From contig NZ_CP032364.1 of NCBI RefSeq assembly GCF_003589745.1, positions 682,001 to 746,000 on the forward strand: 64,000 bases of DNA, in the 5' to 3' direction. A program made the position numbers and the translations under genes. This DNA is from Lachnoanaerobaculum umeaense. GTDB lineage: Bacteria; Bacillota; Clostridia; Lachnospirales; Lachnospiraceae. The notes under the pieces are model-generated. The model made no database searches, was not told the origin of the DNA, and worked only from the letters and a program-made list of their open reading frames with translations. This document shows positions 55,241 through 63,024 of this stretch, one piece after another. The first letter of the stretch is position 1. Each line of letters starts with the position of its first letter.

Positions 55241-56614
55241 ATGAAGAAATTATTGTTAACAGGTTTAGCAGTTACTGCGGCAGGAATGCTTGCAGCTTGT
55301 GGAGGAGGAAAGGCAGAGCCGGCAGCTACAAAAGCGGCAGCAGAGGATTCAAAGGCAGAGACAAAGAAGGAAGCTGCTGAAACTAAGGAAGCATCAGGTG
55401 ATGCAGCTGAGCTCTCACTTTGGACATATCCTGTTGGAAAGTGGGGAGATGCAGCAACAGTTGATGGAATCATCAAGAAGTTCAATGAAAAATATCCTGA
55501 TATCAAGGTTACTGTAGAGTATCTTGATTATCAAAATGGTGATGACCAGATAAATACCGCTATAGAAGGAAAGCAGGCACCTGATATCGTACTTGAAGGA
55601 CCGGAAAGACTTGTAGCCAACTGGGGTGCAAAGGGACTTATGGTAGATCTGTCAGATATGTTTGAGAAGGATGCCGCATCAGATATCTATGATCCTGTAA
55701 AGGCAGCTTGCAAGAGTCCTACAGGTGCATACTATGAGTATCCGGCATTTAGGGTTGCACATTGTATGGCTATAAACAAGACCATGTTTGAGAAGGCAGA
55801 TGCTTTACAGTATCTGGATCTGGATACACATACATGGACAACAGAGAACTTCTTAAAGGCAGTTCAGGCTGTATATGATTCAGGACAGGAAAATGTAGGT
55901 GCTATTTATTGTTCTTCACAGGCTGGAGACCAGGGAACAAGAGCTTTGGTTAATAACCTTTATTCAGGCACATTTACAGATAAGGATCACACAAAGTATA
56001 CAGCTGACTCGGCTGAGAATATAAAGGCATTAAAGGCAATTGTTGATCAGGCAGGCCTTAATTTTGACCCATCTATCGCAGGTGGTGATGAGATTAAATT
56101 GTTTAGAAACGGTACTTTAGCAATGTCATTTTGCTGGAATGCTGCACAGCAGACAAATTCAGATAATGGTGAAGCAGGAAAGACAAATGCCGGAGATGAG
56201 ATAATACCTATGCTCTTCCCAAGTGATGACAAAGTTACAGAACTTTGTGGCGGTATCTGGGGATATGGAATCTTTGACAATGGAGATGAAGGAAAGATTG
56301 CAGCTGCTAAGACATTTATAGATTTCGTATGTAATGATGAGGCAGCGGTTAAGGAAAGCGTAAAGGCTTCAGGAGTCTTCCCTGTAAGACCATCTGTAAC
56401 AGGTGTATATGATGGAACAGAAACAGCTGATACAATGAAGCTCTTTGAAGAGAAGTTTATGCCTTCAATGGGTGACTACTATCAGGTAACAAAGGGATGG
56501 ACTACAGCTCGTACAGAGTGGTGGAACATGCTCCAGAGAATAGGCACAGGTGGTGATGTGGCAACTGAAGTTGCAACATTTACAACTAATGCAAATGCAG
56601 CAGCAGCACAATAA
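55241..56614 (+). CDS. Sugar ABC transporter substrate-binding lipoprotein
   Basis: A 457-aa family 1 (CUT1) extracellular binding protein. The signal peptide ends in 'MLAAC' with the lipidated Cys at residue 20, followed by an Ala/Lys/Glu-rich linker (~22-60) and the binding domain 'LSLWTYPVGKWGDAATVDGIIKKFNEKYPDIKVTVEYLDYQ', with 'APDIVLEGPERLVANWGAKGLMVDL' typical of the family. With nanE upstream and an RpiR gene downstream, an amino sugar or sialic-acid-type substrate is likely but not proven. AGGAGG precedes the ATG. Confidence 0.88.
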   Translation: MKKLLLTGLAVTAAGMLAACGGGKAEPAATKAAAEDSKAETKKEAAETKEASGDAAELSLWTYPVGKWGDAATVDGIIKKFNEKYPDIKVTVEYLDYQNGDDQINTAIEGKQAPDIVLEGPERLVANWGAKGLMVDLSDMFEKDAASDIYDPVKAACKSPTGAYYEYPAFRVAHCMAINKTMFEKADALQYLDLDTHTWTTENFLKAVQAVYDSGQENVGAIYCSSQAGDQGTRALVNNLYSGTFTDKDHTKYTADSAENIKALKAIVDQAGLNFDPSIAGGDEIKLFRNGTLAMSFCWNAAQQTNSDNGEAGKTNAGDEIIPMLFPSDDKVTELCGGIWGYGIFDNGDEGKIAAAKTFIDFVCNDEAAVKESVKASGVFPVRPSVTGVYDGTETADTMKLFEEKFMPSMGDYYQVTKGWTTARTEWWNMLQRIGTGGDVATEVATFTTNANAAAAQ

Positions 56615-56670
56615 AAAAGTTATTATATTGACTGCTCTTTAAAAATAAGTTAGATGATCTAACATGTTAT

Positions 56671-56708
56671 AAAAATGTTGCTGGAGGTTTCCTTTAGCAA
56701 CATTTTTT
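56671..56708 (+). terminator. Attenuator-like hairpin between binding protein and permeases
   Basis: AAAAATGTTGCT (56671-56682) pairs with AGCAACATTTTT (96-107 of the same block) around a 13-nt loop, with a T-rich 3' arm. It ends 13 bases before the first permease gene. Upstream lies a 15-base dyad GTTAGAT-G-ATCTAAC (56649-56663). Partial termination here would give more binding protein than permease. Confidence 0.75.
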
Positions 56709-56721
56709 AGAAAGGGGAAAC

Positions 56722-57630
56722 ATGGCAAAGGGGGTTTATACCACCAGATCAAAGGAATTGGTAAGAAGAGAAACAATGTCAGCATACATGTTCTTATTAC
56801 CAAGTTTAATATTCTTTATCGGTTTTGTAATAATACCAATGATTATATGTATTTATACCAGTTTCTTTGATTCTACAATGGGTAAAGATGCAAAGGATGT
56901 TTTTATCGGACTTGGAAATTATATAGAACTGTTTAAAGACGTTATTTTTATAAAGGCGTTAAAGAATACTTTTGTGATAGTGATTATTTCAGTTCCGGTG
57001 GTTTGTATATTTTCATTATGGGTATCTTCTGTAATATATAATATTAATGATAAGGTACTTTCAATTTTCAGATGTATTTTTTATCTTCCTGTAGTTACAG
57101 GTTCAGTGGCTGTTACAGTTGTTTGGAAGTGGATGTACAATAATTATTATGGTATTTTCAACTATGTTGGAAAGAGCACAGGCTTATTAAAGACAAATAT
57201 TAACTGGCTGGGTGATGAGAGATTTGCACTTATGTGTATTATTCTTATTTTGTTAACAACATCAGTAGGTCAGCCTATAGTTTTATATGTTTCAGCACTT
57301 GGAAATGTGGATAATTCTTTGGTGGAAGCGGCACAGGTGGATGGTGCTAATGAAATTCAACTGTTCTGGAAGATTAAATGGCCGCAGATAATGCCGACAA
57401 CATTGTATATACTTGTTATAACTACTATCAACAGTTTTCAGTGTTTTGCACTGATACAGCTTTTGACATCAGGCGGACCAAATCATTCTACAGATACTGT
57501 AATGTATTATATTTATTATATGGCATTTAAGATGTTCAGATATGGATACGGAAATGCAATGGGCGTAGTATTAGCAATATTTATAGCAGTATTGTCTGCA
57601 ATTCAGTTTAGAGTGGCAAAGGAGAGATAA
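56722..57630 (+). CDS. Sugar ABC transporter permease (MalF/UgpA type)
   Basis: A 302-aa permease with six helices: 'AYMFLLPSLIFFIGFVIIPMIICIYTSFFD' as the first helix and the EAA loop 'LVEAAQVDGANEIQLFWKIKWPQIMPT' (~195-221). It belongs to the CUT1 class together with the upstream binding protein. AGAAAGGGG lies seven bases before the ATG. One base separates it from the second permease. Confidence 0.9.
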   Translation: MAKGVYTTRSKELVRRETMSAYMFLLPSLIFFIGFVIIPMIICIYTSFFDSTMGKDAKDVFIGLGNYIELFKDVIFIKALKNTFVIVIISVPVVCIFSLWVSSVIYNINDKVLSIFRCIFYLPVVTGSVAVTVVWKWMYNNYYGIFNYVGKSTGLLKTNINWLGDERFALMCIILILLTTSVGQPIVLYVSALGNVDNSLVEAAQVDGANEIQLFWKIKWPQIMPTTLYILVITTINSFQCFALIQLLTSGGPNHSTDTVMYYIYYMAFKMFRYGYGNAMGVVLAIFIAVLSAIQFRVAKER

Positions 57631-57631
57631 T

Positions 57632-58516
57632 ATGAAAACTTCAAATTCACTAAAAAAACTGTATACGATAGTATCATTTATTGTACTGATAGCCTTAGCA
57701 TTTTGCTTTGTATTTCCGCTGTATTGGATAGTTACAGGTGCATTTAAGACTCCTGTTTCTATAAACTCACCTGTTCCTGATTGGATACCTAAGGAGCTGG
57801 TACTGGATAATTTCAAAAAGCTTTTTTCAAAACAGATGGCACCTATCTTTGAGATAGGATTTATAAAAGGGCCACAGGCTCCTGCAGCTGTAAGATGGAT
57901 GTTAAATACAGTTTTTATGGCACTTGCAGCAATGATTTTAACCTGTATAACAGCAGCTATGGCAGGTTATGCACTGGCAAAGAAAAGGTTTCAAGGAAGA
58001 GCCTTACTTTTCACACTTATAGTATGTGCTATGGCATTGCCGAAGCAGGTTATTTTGATACCTCTTATAAGAGAAATGTCATCACTTAAATTGTACAATA
58101 CTATATGGGCAGTTATTTTACCTACTGTAGGATGGCCTTTTGGTGTGTTCCTTATGAAGCAATTCTCAGAGGGTATACCTACCGAAATGCTTGAGGCGGC
58201 AAGGATTGATGGTGCAAGTGAATTTAAAACATTTACAGATATTGTGTTTCAAATGGTAAAACCCGGAGTGGGAGCACTGGCAATATTCACATTTATAAAT
58301 AGTTGGAATGACTATTTTATGCAACTTATTATGCTAAGTTCCACTTCTAACTTGACAATTTCACTTGGTATTGCTAAGCTTCAAGCAGAGAACTCAACAG
58401 ACTTTGGACTTATAATGGCTGGAGCTACACTTGCGGCAGCACCTATATTGATCGTGTTTATAACATTACAAAAATACTTTACAAAAGGTATTACTCTAGG
58501 AGCTGTAAAAGGTTAG
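57632..58516 (+). CDS. Sugar ABC transporter permease (MalG/UgpE type)
   Basis: A 294-aa partner permease: 'VLIALAFCFVFPLYWIVTGAFKTP' first helix and the EAA loop 'MLEAARIDGASEFKTFTDIVFQMVKPG' (~187-213). No ATPase gene is present in the cluster, so a shared MsmX/UgpC-type ATPase encoded elsewhere probably energises it. Confidence 0.9.
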   Translation: MKTSNSLKKLYTIVSFIVLIALAFCFVFPLYWIVTGAFKTPVSINSPVPDWIPKELVLDNFKKLFSKQMAPIFEIGFIKGPQAPAAVRWMLNTVFMALAAMILTCITAAMAGYALAKKRFQGRALLFTLIVCAMALPKQVILIPLIREMSSLKLYNTIWAVILPTVGWPFGVFLMKQFSEGIPTEMLEAARIDGASEFKTFTDIVFQMVKPGVGALAIFTFINSWNDYFMQLIMLSSTSNLTISLGIAKLQAENSTDFGLIMAGATLAAAPILIVFITLQKYFTKGITLGAVKG

Positions 58517-58538
58517 GCTGCAACGGAAAAGGGGTAAA

Positions 58539-59387
58539 ATGATATACGAAAAATCAGTGATTCCAATAATAGAATCAAAATATACACTTTTTACAAACAC
58601 AGAAAAGAAGATAGCAGATTATTTCTTACAATGTGACACAAATATGGATATAAATATTCAAAGTGTTGCAGAGAAATTATACGTATCACAGGCGTCTATT
58701 TCGAGGTTTGCAAAGAAATGCGGCTTTGTAGGATTCAGAGAGTTTATATTTGCATATCTTGACAGTGCAAGAGTGAAAAAGCCGAATGGAAATACTACAA
58801 CTCAGAATGTATTCAATACATATCAGGATTTATTGAATAAGGCATATTCACTTCTTGACAATGATCAGGTGCAAAGAATTGTAAAGATGCTTGTAAATTC
58901 CAAGAAAGTTATTGCAGTAGGTAAGGGTAGTTCAGGATATGCTGCAAGTGAGATGGAGAGCCGTTTTGTAAGAGTGGGACTTGATATAGATTCGCTTACA
59001 GACTCAGACAGAATAAGAATGCAGTCGGTATTTTTAAAAGATGGAGATACAGTTATTGCATTCAGTATAAGTGGTAAGACTGAGGATGTTATATTCCTTT
59101 TGAAGCATGCACATGACAGAGGAAAGAGAACGGTATTCTTTACGGCAGCAGACAGCCCACATTTACATGAATTTTGTGATGAAGTAGTTTTGGTAGCGTC
59201 ACTTGAATATTTGGAGAACGGCAATTTGATTTCTCCACAGTTCCCAATGCTTCTTGTGCTTGATCTGATATATAGTGAATATATAAATATTGACAGTGTA
59301 TATAAGAGTGCAATTTTGGAAGATACTGTTACTACATTAAATAAGAAAGAAGATGACAGAAGATTTTATTTGGCAAGACCAAGATAA
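58539..59387 (+). CDS. RpiR/MurR-family transcriptional regulator
   Basis: A 282-aa regulator. The N-terminal domain has an HTH_6 helix-turn-helix, 'SVAEKLYVSQASISRFAKKCGFVGFREF' (~37-64). The C-terminal SIS domain (~125-260) binds phosphosugars: 'VIAVGKGSSGYAASEMESRFVRVGLD', 'VIAFSISGKTEDVIFLLKHAHDRGKRTVFFTA'. RpiR proteins near nan genes respond to ManNAc-6-P or GlcNAc-6-P, so it probably controls the nanE-ABC set. GGGG about seven bases upstream supports the ATG. Confidence 0.9.
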   Translation: MIYEKSVIPIIESKYTLFTNTEKKIADYFLQCDTNMDINIQSVAEKLYVSQASISRFAKKCGFVGFREFIFAYLDSARVKKPNGNTTTQNVFNTYQDLLNKAYSLLDNDQVQRIVKMLVNSKKVIAVGKGSSGYAASEMESRFVRVGLDIDSLTDSDRIRMQSVFLKDGDTVIAFSISGKTEDVIFLLKHAHDRGKRTVFFTAADSPHLHEFCDEVVLVASLEYLENGNLISPQFPMLLVLDLIYSEYINIDSVYKSAILEDTVTTLNKKEDDRRFYLARPR

Positions 59388-59400
59388 ATATATTTAATAT

Positions 59401-59445
59401 AAGACCTTGCAGTTTATTTTATAAGTGAATCACAAGGTCTTTTTA
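59401..59445 (+). terminator. Terminator after the RpiR gene
   Basis: AAGACCTTG (59401-59409) pairs with CAAGGTCTT (59433-59441) around a 23-nt loop, followed by TTTAATTTT. Confidence 0.7.
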
Positions 59446-59492
59446 ATTTTATTAAGGTAATATGGCAATAATAAAATAAGTTTGATAATGCA

Positions 59493-59521
59493 TTGTATAC
59501 AAGAAACATGTATTGCATACA
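59493..59521. promoter_or_regulatory. Two tandem dyads upstream of the rpoD promoter
   Basis: TTGTATACAA (59493-59502) is a perfect 10-bp palindrome of the kind bound by GntR-type regulators. About 17 bases downstream TGTAT-TGC-ATACA (59509-59521) is a second dyad with similar half-sites. They lie just upstream of the -35 box at 59536. Function is unproven. Confidence 0.4.
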
Positions 59522-59535
59522 GTTTAAATATTATC

Positions 59536-59564
59536 TTGAAAAAATAAATTAAAAGCATTATAAT
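59536..59564 (+). promoter_or_regulatory. Promoter of rpoD
   Basis: TTGAAA (59536-59541), 17-bp spacer, perfect TATAAT (59559-59564). The transcript would have a leader of about 140 bases containing an 18-base perfect palindrome GAATTGCTATAGCAATTC at 59616-59633. Confidence 0.7.
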
Positions 59565-59710
59565 GTCTGTGCAGATGATAAGTATAAAATATAATGGATA
59601 ATTATATTCATTTGGGAATTGCTATAGCAATTCTACTATAATCATTTGTGGATAAATTTTAAAATAGCTATGTCAATATAGGCAACTATTTTTATGAAGG
59701 GATGATCTTA

Positions 59711-60940
59711 GTGGCTAAAGAAAACCGAAATACTACAGGAAATAAGGCATCAAAAAGTGCTGAAAATGCAAATAAGAAAAAGATGTCACCGCAAGAGTTC
59801 TTGCAAAAACTTGAAGAGCTTGTGACTAAGGGTATAGCTTCGGATATGAAGCTTAATATTGGTGAAATAAATGATTTTTTTGCCGGTACTGAGTTGAACA
59901 CTGACAGTATCGAACAGATTTATTCTTATCTTGAGAATAAGGGTATTGAGATCAATGAAAATAGCTCAGATGATTTGAATATTGACATTGATAATATTGA
60001 CAATATAGATAATATTGCTGATGAGGATACATTGCTCTTAGATGATGATGAGTTTGACAAGGATTCTGAGGAGGATATTGATCTTAGTGCAATAGATCTT
60101 TTGGAAGGTGTAGGCACCGAGGATCCGGTAAGAATGTATCTGAAGGAGATAGGTACTGTACCTCTTTTGACAGCGAGTGAGGAGCTTGAATTGGCAAAGA
60201 GAAAGCAGGATGGAGACGAGTATGCAAAACAGCGTCTTATAGAAGCAAATCTTCGTCTTGTTGTAAGTATTGCCAAGAGATATACAGGAAGAGGTATGAG
60301 CTTTTTGGATCTGGTACAGGAAGGCAATCTTGGGCTTATAAAGGGTGTAGAGAAGTTTGATTATACCAAGGGATTCAAGCTTTCAACATATGCAACATGG
60401 TGGATCAGACAGTCTGTAACAAGAGCTCTTGCTGATCAGGCAAGAACTATAAGAGTGCCTGTACATATGGTGGAGACTATTAATAAGATGAGTAAGATGC
60501 AAAGAAAGCTTACTCTTGAACTTGGATATGAGCCAAGTGTTACAGAACTTGCAAATGCGCTTGATATGACTGAAGAAAAAGTAATGGAAATAATGCAAAT
60601 AGCAAGAGAGCCTGCATCTTTAGAGACTCCGATAGGTGAAGAAGATGATTCAAATCTTGGAGATTTTGTAGCTGATTCAAATGTTTTAACACCTGAGGGT
60701 AATGTAGAAGCTGTAATGCTTAGAGAGCATATAGATACATTGTTGGGTGATTTGAAAGAAAGAGAGAGACAGGTTATTGTACTTAGGTTTGGTCTTGAGG
60801 ATGGACATCCTAGAACTTTGGAGGAAGTAGGAAAAGAATTCAAAGTTACAAGAGAAAGAATTAGACAGATAGAAGCTAAGGCTTTAAGAAAACTTAGAAA
60901 TCCTGTCAGATCAAAGAGAATTAGGGACTTTTTGGCATGA
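59711..60940 (+). CDS. rpoD: Primary RNA polymerase sigma factor (sigma-70/SigA)
   Basis: Directs RNA polymerase to housekeeping promoters. I prefer the GTG at 59711 (409 aa), nine bases after GAAGGG; the ATG at 59702 abuts that site. Region 1.1-like residues (~25-80) are followed by an acidic linker (~85-130) with repeated Asp-Asn-Ile units ('[13 protein letters not shown]'). Then come region 1.2 ('[11 protein letters not shown]'), region 2 ('[27 protein letters not shown]...[16 protein letters not shown]'), region 3 ('[14 protein letters not shown]') and region 4 with HTH '[27 protein letters not shown]'. dnaG, its usual upstream partner in Firmicutes, is not here. Confidence 0.96.
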   Translation: MAKENRNTTGNKASKSAENANKKKMSPQEFLQKLEELVTKGIASDMKLNIGEINDFFAGTELNTDSIEQIYSYLENKGIEINENSSDDLNIDIDNIDNIDNIADEDTLLLDDDEFDKDSEEDIDLSAIDLLEGVGTEDPVRMYLKEIGTVPLLTASEELELAKRKQDGDEYAKQRLIEANLRLVVSIAKRYTGRGMSFLDLVQEGNLGLIKGVEKFDYTKGFKLSTYATWWIRQSVTRALADQARTIRVPVHMVETINKMSKMQRKLTLELGYEPSVTELANALDMTEEKVMEIMQIAREPASLETPIGEEDDSNLGDFVADSNVLTPEGNVEAVMLREHIDTLLGDLKERERQVIVLRFGLEDGHPRTLEEVGKEFKVTRERIRQIEAKALRKLRNPVRSKRIRDFLA

Positions 60941-61584
60941 TAAAGAGAAACTTACAAAAAGAATTAGAAGATATAATGAAGAGAGAGGAAGCTTTGGGAA
61001 ATCGTCCAAGGCTTCTTCTTCATGCATGTTGTGCTCCATGCTCATCATATTGTATGGAATATTTAGATAAGTATTTTGATCTTACTATATTTTTCTATAA
61101 TCCAAATATAGATGATACAAGAGAATATTTACATAGAGTGGATGAGGCAAAGAGACTTATAAAGGAGATGAATTTTATTGGAGAGGTAAAATTTATCGAA
61201 GGTGATTATGATCCAAATATTTTTCATAATAAAATAAAAGGTTATGAGAATGAGAAAGAGGGCGGAAAAAGATGTGATATTTGTTTTGAACTTAGATTAC
61301 ATGAAGCTGCAAAGGCTGCAGCTGATTATGGATTTGACTATTTCACCACATCTCTTACAATATCACCTATGAAAAATGCTATGAAGCTTTGTGAAATAGG
61401 TGAGGAAATAGCAAAAGAATATAATGTAAAATACTTGCCGAGTGATTTTAAGAAAAAAAACGGTTATAAAAGATCAGTGGATTTATCCAAAGAACATGAT
61501 CTCTATAGGCAGGACTACTGCGGATGTTCATTCTCAAAGAGAGAGTCAATAGAAAGGGCTATGGCAAGAGAGAATACTATTTGA
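60937..61584 (+). CDS. queH: Epoxyqueuosine reductase QueH
   Basis: Reduces epoxyqueuosine to queuosine in tRNA. The 215-aa protein matches QueH (formerly DUF208): '[18 protein letters not shown]' (~25-42; CC and CxxxC), '[23 protein letters not shown]', '[17 protein letters not shown]' (~109-125) and 'DYCGCSF' near the end, giving the Cys set that binds the Fe-S cluster and metal. The start overlaps the rpoD stop (ATGA). The -35 box of the HPr promoter overlaps its stop codon. Confidence 0.93.
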   Translation: MIKRNLQKELEDIMKREEALGNRPRLLLHACCAPCSSYCMEYLDKYFDLTIFFYNPNIDDTREYLHRVDEAKRLIKEMNFIGEVKFIEGDYDPNIFHNKIKGYENEKEGGKRCDICFELRLHEAAKAAADYGFDYFTTSLTISPMKNAMKLCEIGEEIAKEYNVKYLPSDFKKKNGYKRSVDLSKEHDLYRQDYCGCSFSKRESIERAMARENTI

Positions 61585-61609
61585 CGATTGAAATACTTTG
61601 CTTTATAAT
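61581..61609 (+). promoter_or_regulatory. Promoter of the HPr gene
   Basis: TTGACG (61581-61586), 17-bp spacer, perfect TATAAT (61604-61609). The -10 box lies in the loop of a perfect 8-bp dyad CTTTGCTT/AAGCAAAG (61596-61618), and a second dyad CAAGATT-TAA-AATCTTG (61629-61645) sits between the promoter and the start codon. Confidence 0.7.
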
Positions 61610-61665
61610 GAAGCAAAGATATTATTTCCAAGATTTAAAATCTTGAATATGAAAGGAAGAGTCTT

Positions 61666-61932
61666 ATGTTAAGTAGAGAAATTACTATTAAAAATCCTTC
61701 AGGTTTACACTTGCGTCCGGCAGGCGTTTTGTCACAAACCGCAATGAAATTCAAATCAGATATATTAATAGAGTATGGTGAAAAGAAGATAGTTGCAAAG
61801 AGTGTGCTTAATGTTATGGCAGCCGGAATTAAGTCAGGTACACAGGTAAATCTTATAGTTGAGGGTGAAGACGAAGAAGAAGCTATGAAGACATTGGTTG
61901 AGGCTATAGAGTCCGGACTTGGTGAAAAATAA
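61666..61932 (+). CDS. ptsH: Phosphocarrier protein HPr
   Basis: An 88-aa PTS phosphocarrier. The active His15 is in 'PSGLHLRPAGVL' (Leu replaces the usual Ala after His). The regulatory serine motif is 'AKSVLNVMAAGIKSG' (Ser about 46-47), the site of HPr kinase in Firmicutes. AAAGGAAGAG precedes the ATG. It is separately transcribed from the promoter at 61581. Confidence 0.93.
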   Translation: MLSREITIKNPSGLHLRPAGVLSQTAMKFKSDILIEYGEKKIVAKSVLNVMAAGIKSGTQVNLIVEGEDEEEAMKTLVEAIESGLGEK

Positions 61933-61961
61933 TTATTATTTCTTAATTTAACATATCATGC

Positions 61962-61990
61962 TTGACAAATAATCTCAGTAGTGATTTAAT
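61962..61990 (+). promoter_or_regulatory. Promoter of the HPr-like gene
   Basis: Perfect TTGACA (61962-61967), 17-bp spacer, TTTAAT (61985-61990), about 55 bases before the ATG at 62046. Confidence 0.6.
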
Positions 61991-62045
61991 TATGAGAACA
62001 TATTTGGGATGGTCCTGAATATGAGGTTTATGAAGAGGTAATGAT

Positions 62046-62288
62046 ATGAAAGAAAGAAAAATCCGCCTTCAGTCTGTCGAAGATGCAAAGAAGTTTGTAA
62101 CACTTACTACAGAGTGTGATTTTGATGTGGATTTATATGACAATAGCATAGTAGTTGACGCAAAATCTATTATAGGGGTGTTAAGCATGGATCTTAGACA
62201 TGTTTTGACTGTGAAATATATTGGAGAAAATGAAAAATTAGAGGCTTTTCTTGATGAACATATGAAAGGTGTCGAGAAAATAGCTTAA
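62046..62288 (+). CDS. HPr-like protein lacking the phosphorylatable histidine
   Basis: An 80-aa protein with the HPr fold pattern but altered sites. The active-site region reads 'QSVEDAKKFVTL' where HPr has SGxHxRPA, so the phosphoacceptor His is absent. The serine region is kept as 'DAKSIIGVLSMDL', close to the canonical KSIMGVMSL. That pattern (no His, Ser present) is reminiscent of Crh, a regulatory HPr paralogue in Bacillus, but here the helix 1 region is far more diverged. It may be a regulator of catabolite control or have another use of the fold. It follows ptsH with its own promoter. Confidence 0.75.
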   Translation: MKERKIRLQSVEDAKKFVTLTTECDFDVDLYDNSIVVDAKSIIGVLSMDLRHVLTVKYIGENEKLEAFLDEHMKGVEKIA

Positions 62289-62329
62289 GTATATTACGTG
62301 GTATATATCACATATGTTTTGAATATGGA

Positions 62330-62387
62330 ACCGGCTTTACCGGTAGTTGTTTTACAAACAGGCAGGTACTTGACTTGCCTGTTTTTT
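62330..62387 (+). terminator. Terminator after the HPr-like gene
   Basis: AAACAGGCA (62356-62364) pairs with TGCCTGTTT (62376-62384) around an 11-nt loop and is followed by TTT. A small extra hairpin ACCGG-CTTTA-CCGGT precedes it at 62330-62344. Confidence 0.8.
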
Positions 62388-62470
62388 AATACATCAGGTG
62401 TTGTAATAGAATTATTTCACCTTAAAATATATATGATGAAAAGTTTATTTGATATTTATGAGAGGTAATA

Positions 62471-63013
62471 ATGAGAATAGGTCATGGATATGATGTTCAT
62501 AAACTGGTGGAGGGTAGAAAGCTGATAATCGGTGGTGTTGAGATAGAGCACAGTTTAGGGCTTTTGGGTCATTCTGATGCAGATGTACTTTTACATGCTG
62601 TTATGGATAGTCTGTTGGGCGCAGCAGGCCTTGGAGATATAGGAAAACATTTTCCCGACAGTGATGACAGATATAGGGGTATAAGTAGTGTGGAGTTATT
62701 GAAAAATGTTGCTAATATACTTGACGAGAACGCATATATAATAGAAAATATAGATGCTACTATTATTGCCCAGAAACCTAAGCTTGCACCTTATATAGGA
62801 GCGATGAAAGACATAATATGTAACACACTAAATATATCATCAACACAGCTGAATATAAAGGCGACAACAGAGGAAGGACTTGGGTTTACTGGAAATGAAA
62901 GTGGTATAGCAGCGCATAGTGTTTGTCTTTTGAACTCGGTGAGAGATGCTCTTTATGTATCTTCCGGTATGAGTGAATGTACACTTTGTAATGACTGCCC
63001 AAATAAAAAATAA
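62471..63013 (+). CDS. ispF: 2-C-methyl-D-erythritol 2,4-cyclodiphosphate synthase with a Cys-rich tail
   Basis: A non-mevalonate isoprenoid enzyme that forms MEcPP from CDP-ME-2-phosphate. Metal ligands are in '[11 protein letters not shown]' (Asp8, His10) and '[34 protein letters not shown]' (His ~42). 'QKPKLAPYI' and '[25 protein letters not shown]' complete the active site. The normal enzyme ends near residue 158-160. This one runs on to 180 aa with '[17 protein letters not shown]', giving three closely spaced cysteines (CxxCxxC). Eleven bases separate it from cysS. Confidence 0.93.
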   Translation: MRIGHGYDVHKLVEGRKLIIGGVEIEHSLGLLGHSDADVLLHAVMDSLLGAAGLGDIGKHFPDSDDRYRGISSVELLKNVANILDENAYIIENIDATIIAQKPKLAPYIGAMKDIICNTLNISSTQLNIKATTEEGLGFTGNESGIAAHSVCLLNSVRDALYVSSGMSECTLCNDCPNKK

Positions 63014-63024
63014 AAAGGAAGCTT

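Noticed and set aside
59980..60020. Short tandem units in the rpoD linker as a CRISPR-like array
   Set aside because: They are degenerate in-frame coding repeats without spacers; no CRISPR array was seen anywhere in the window.
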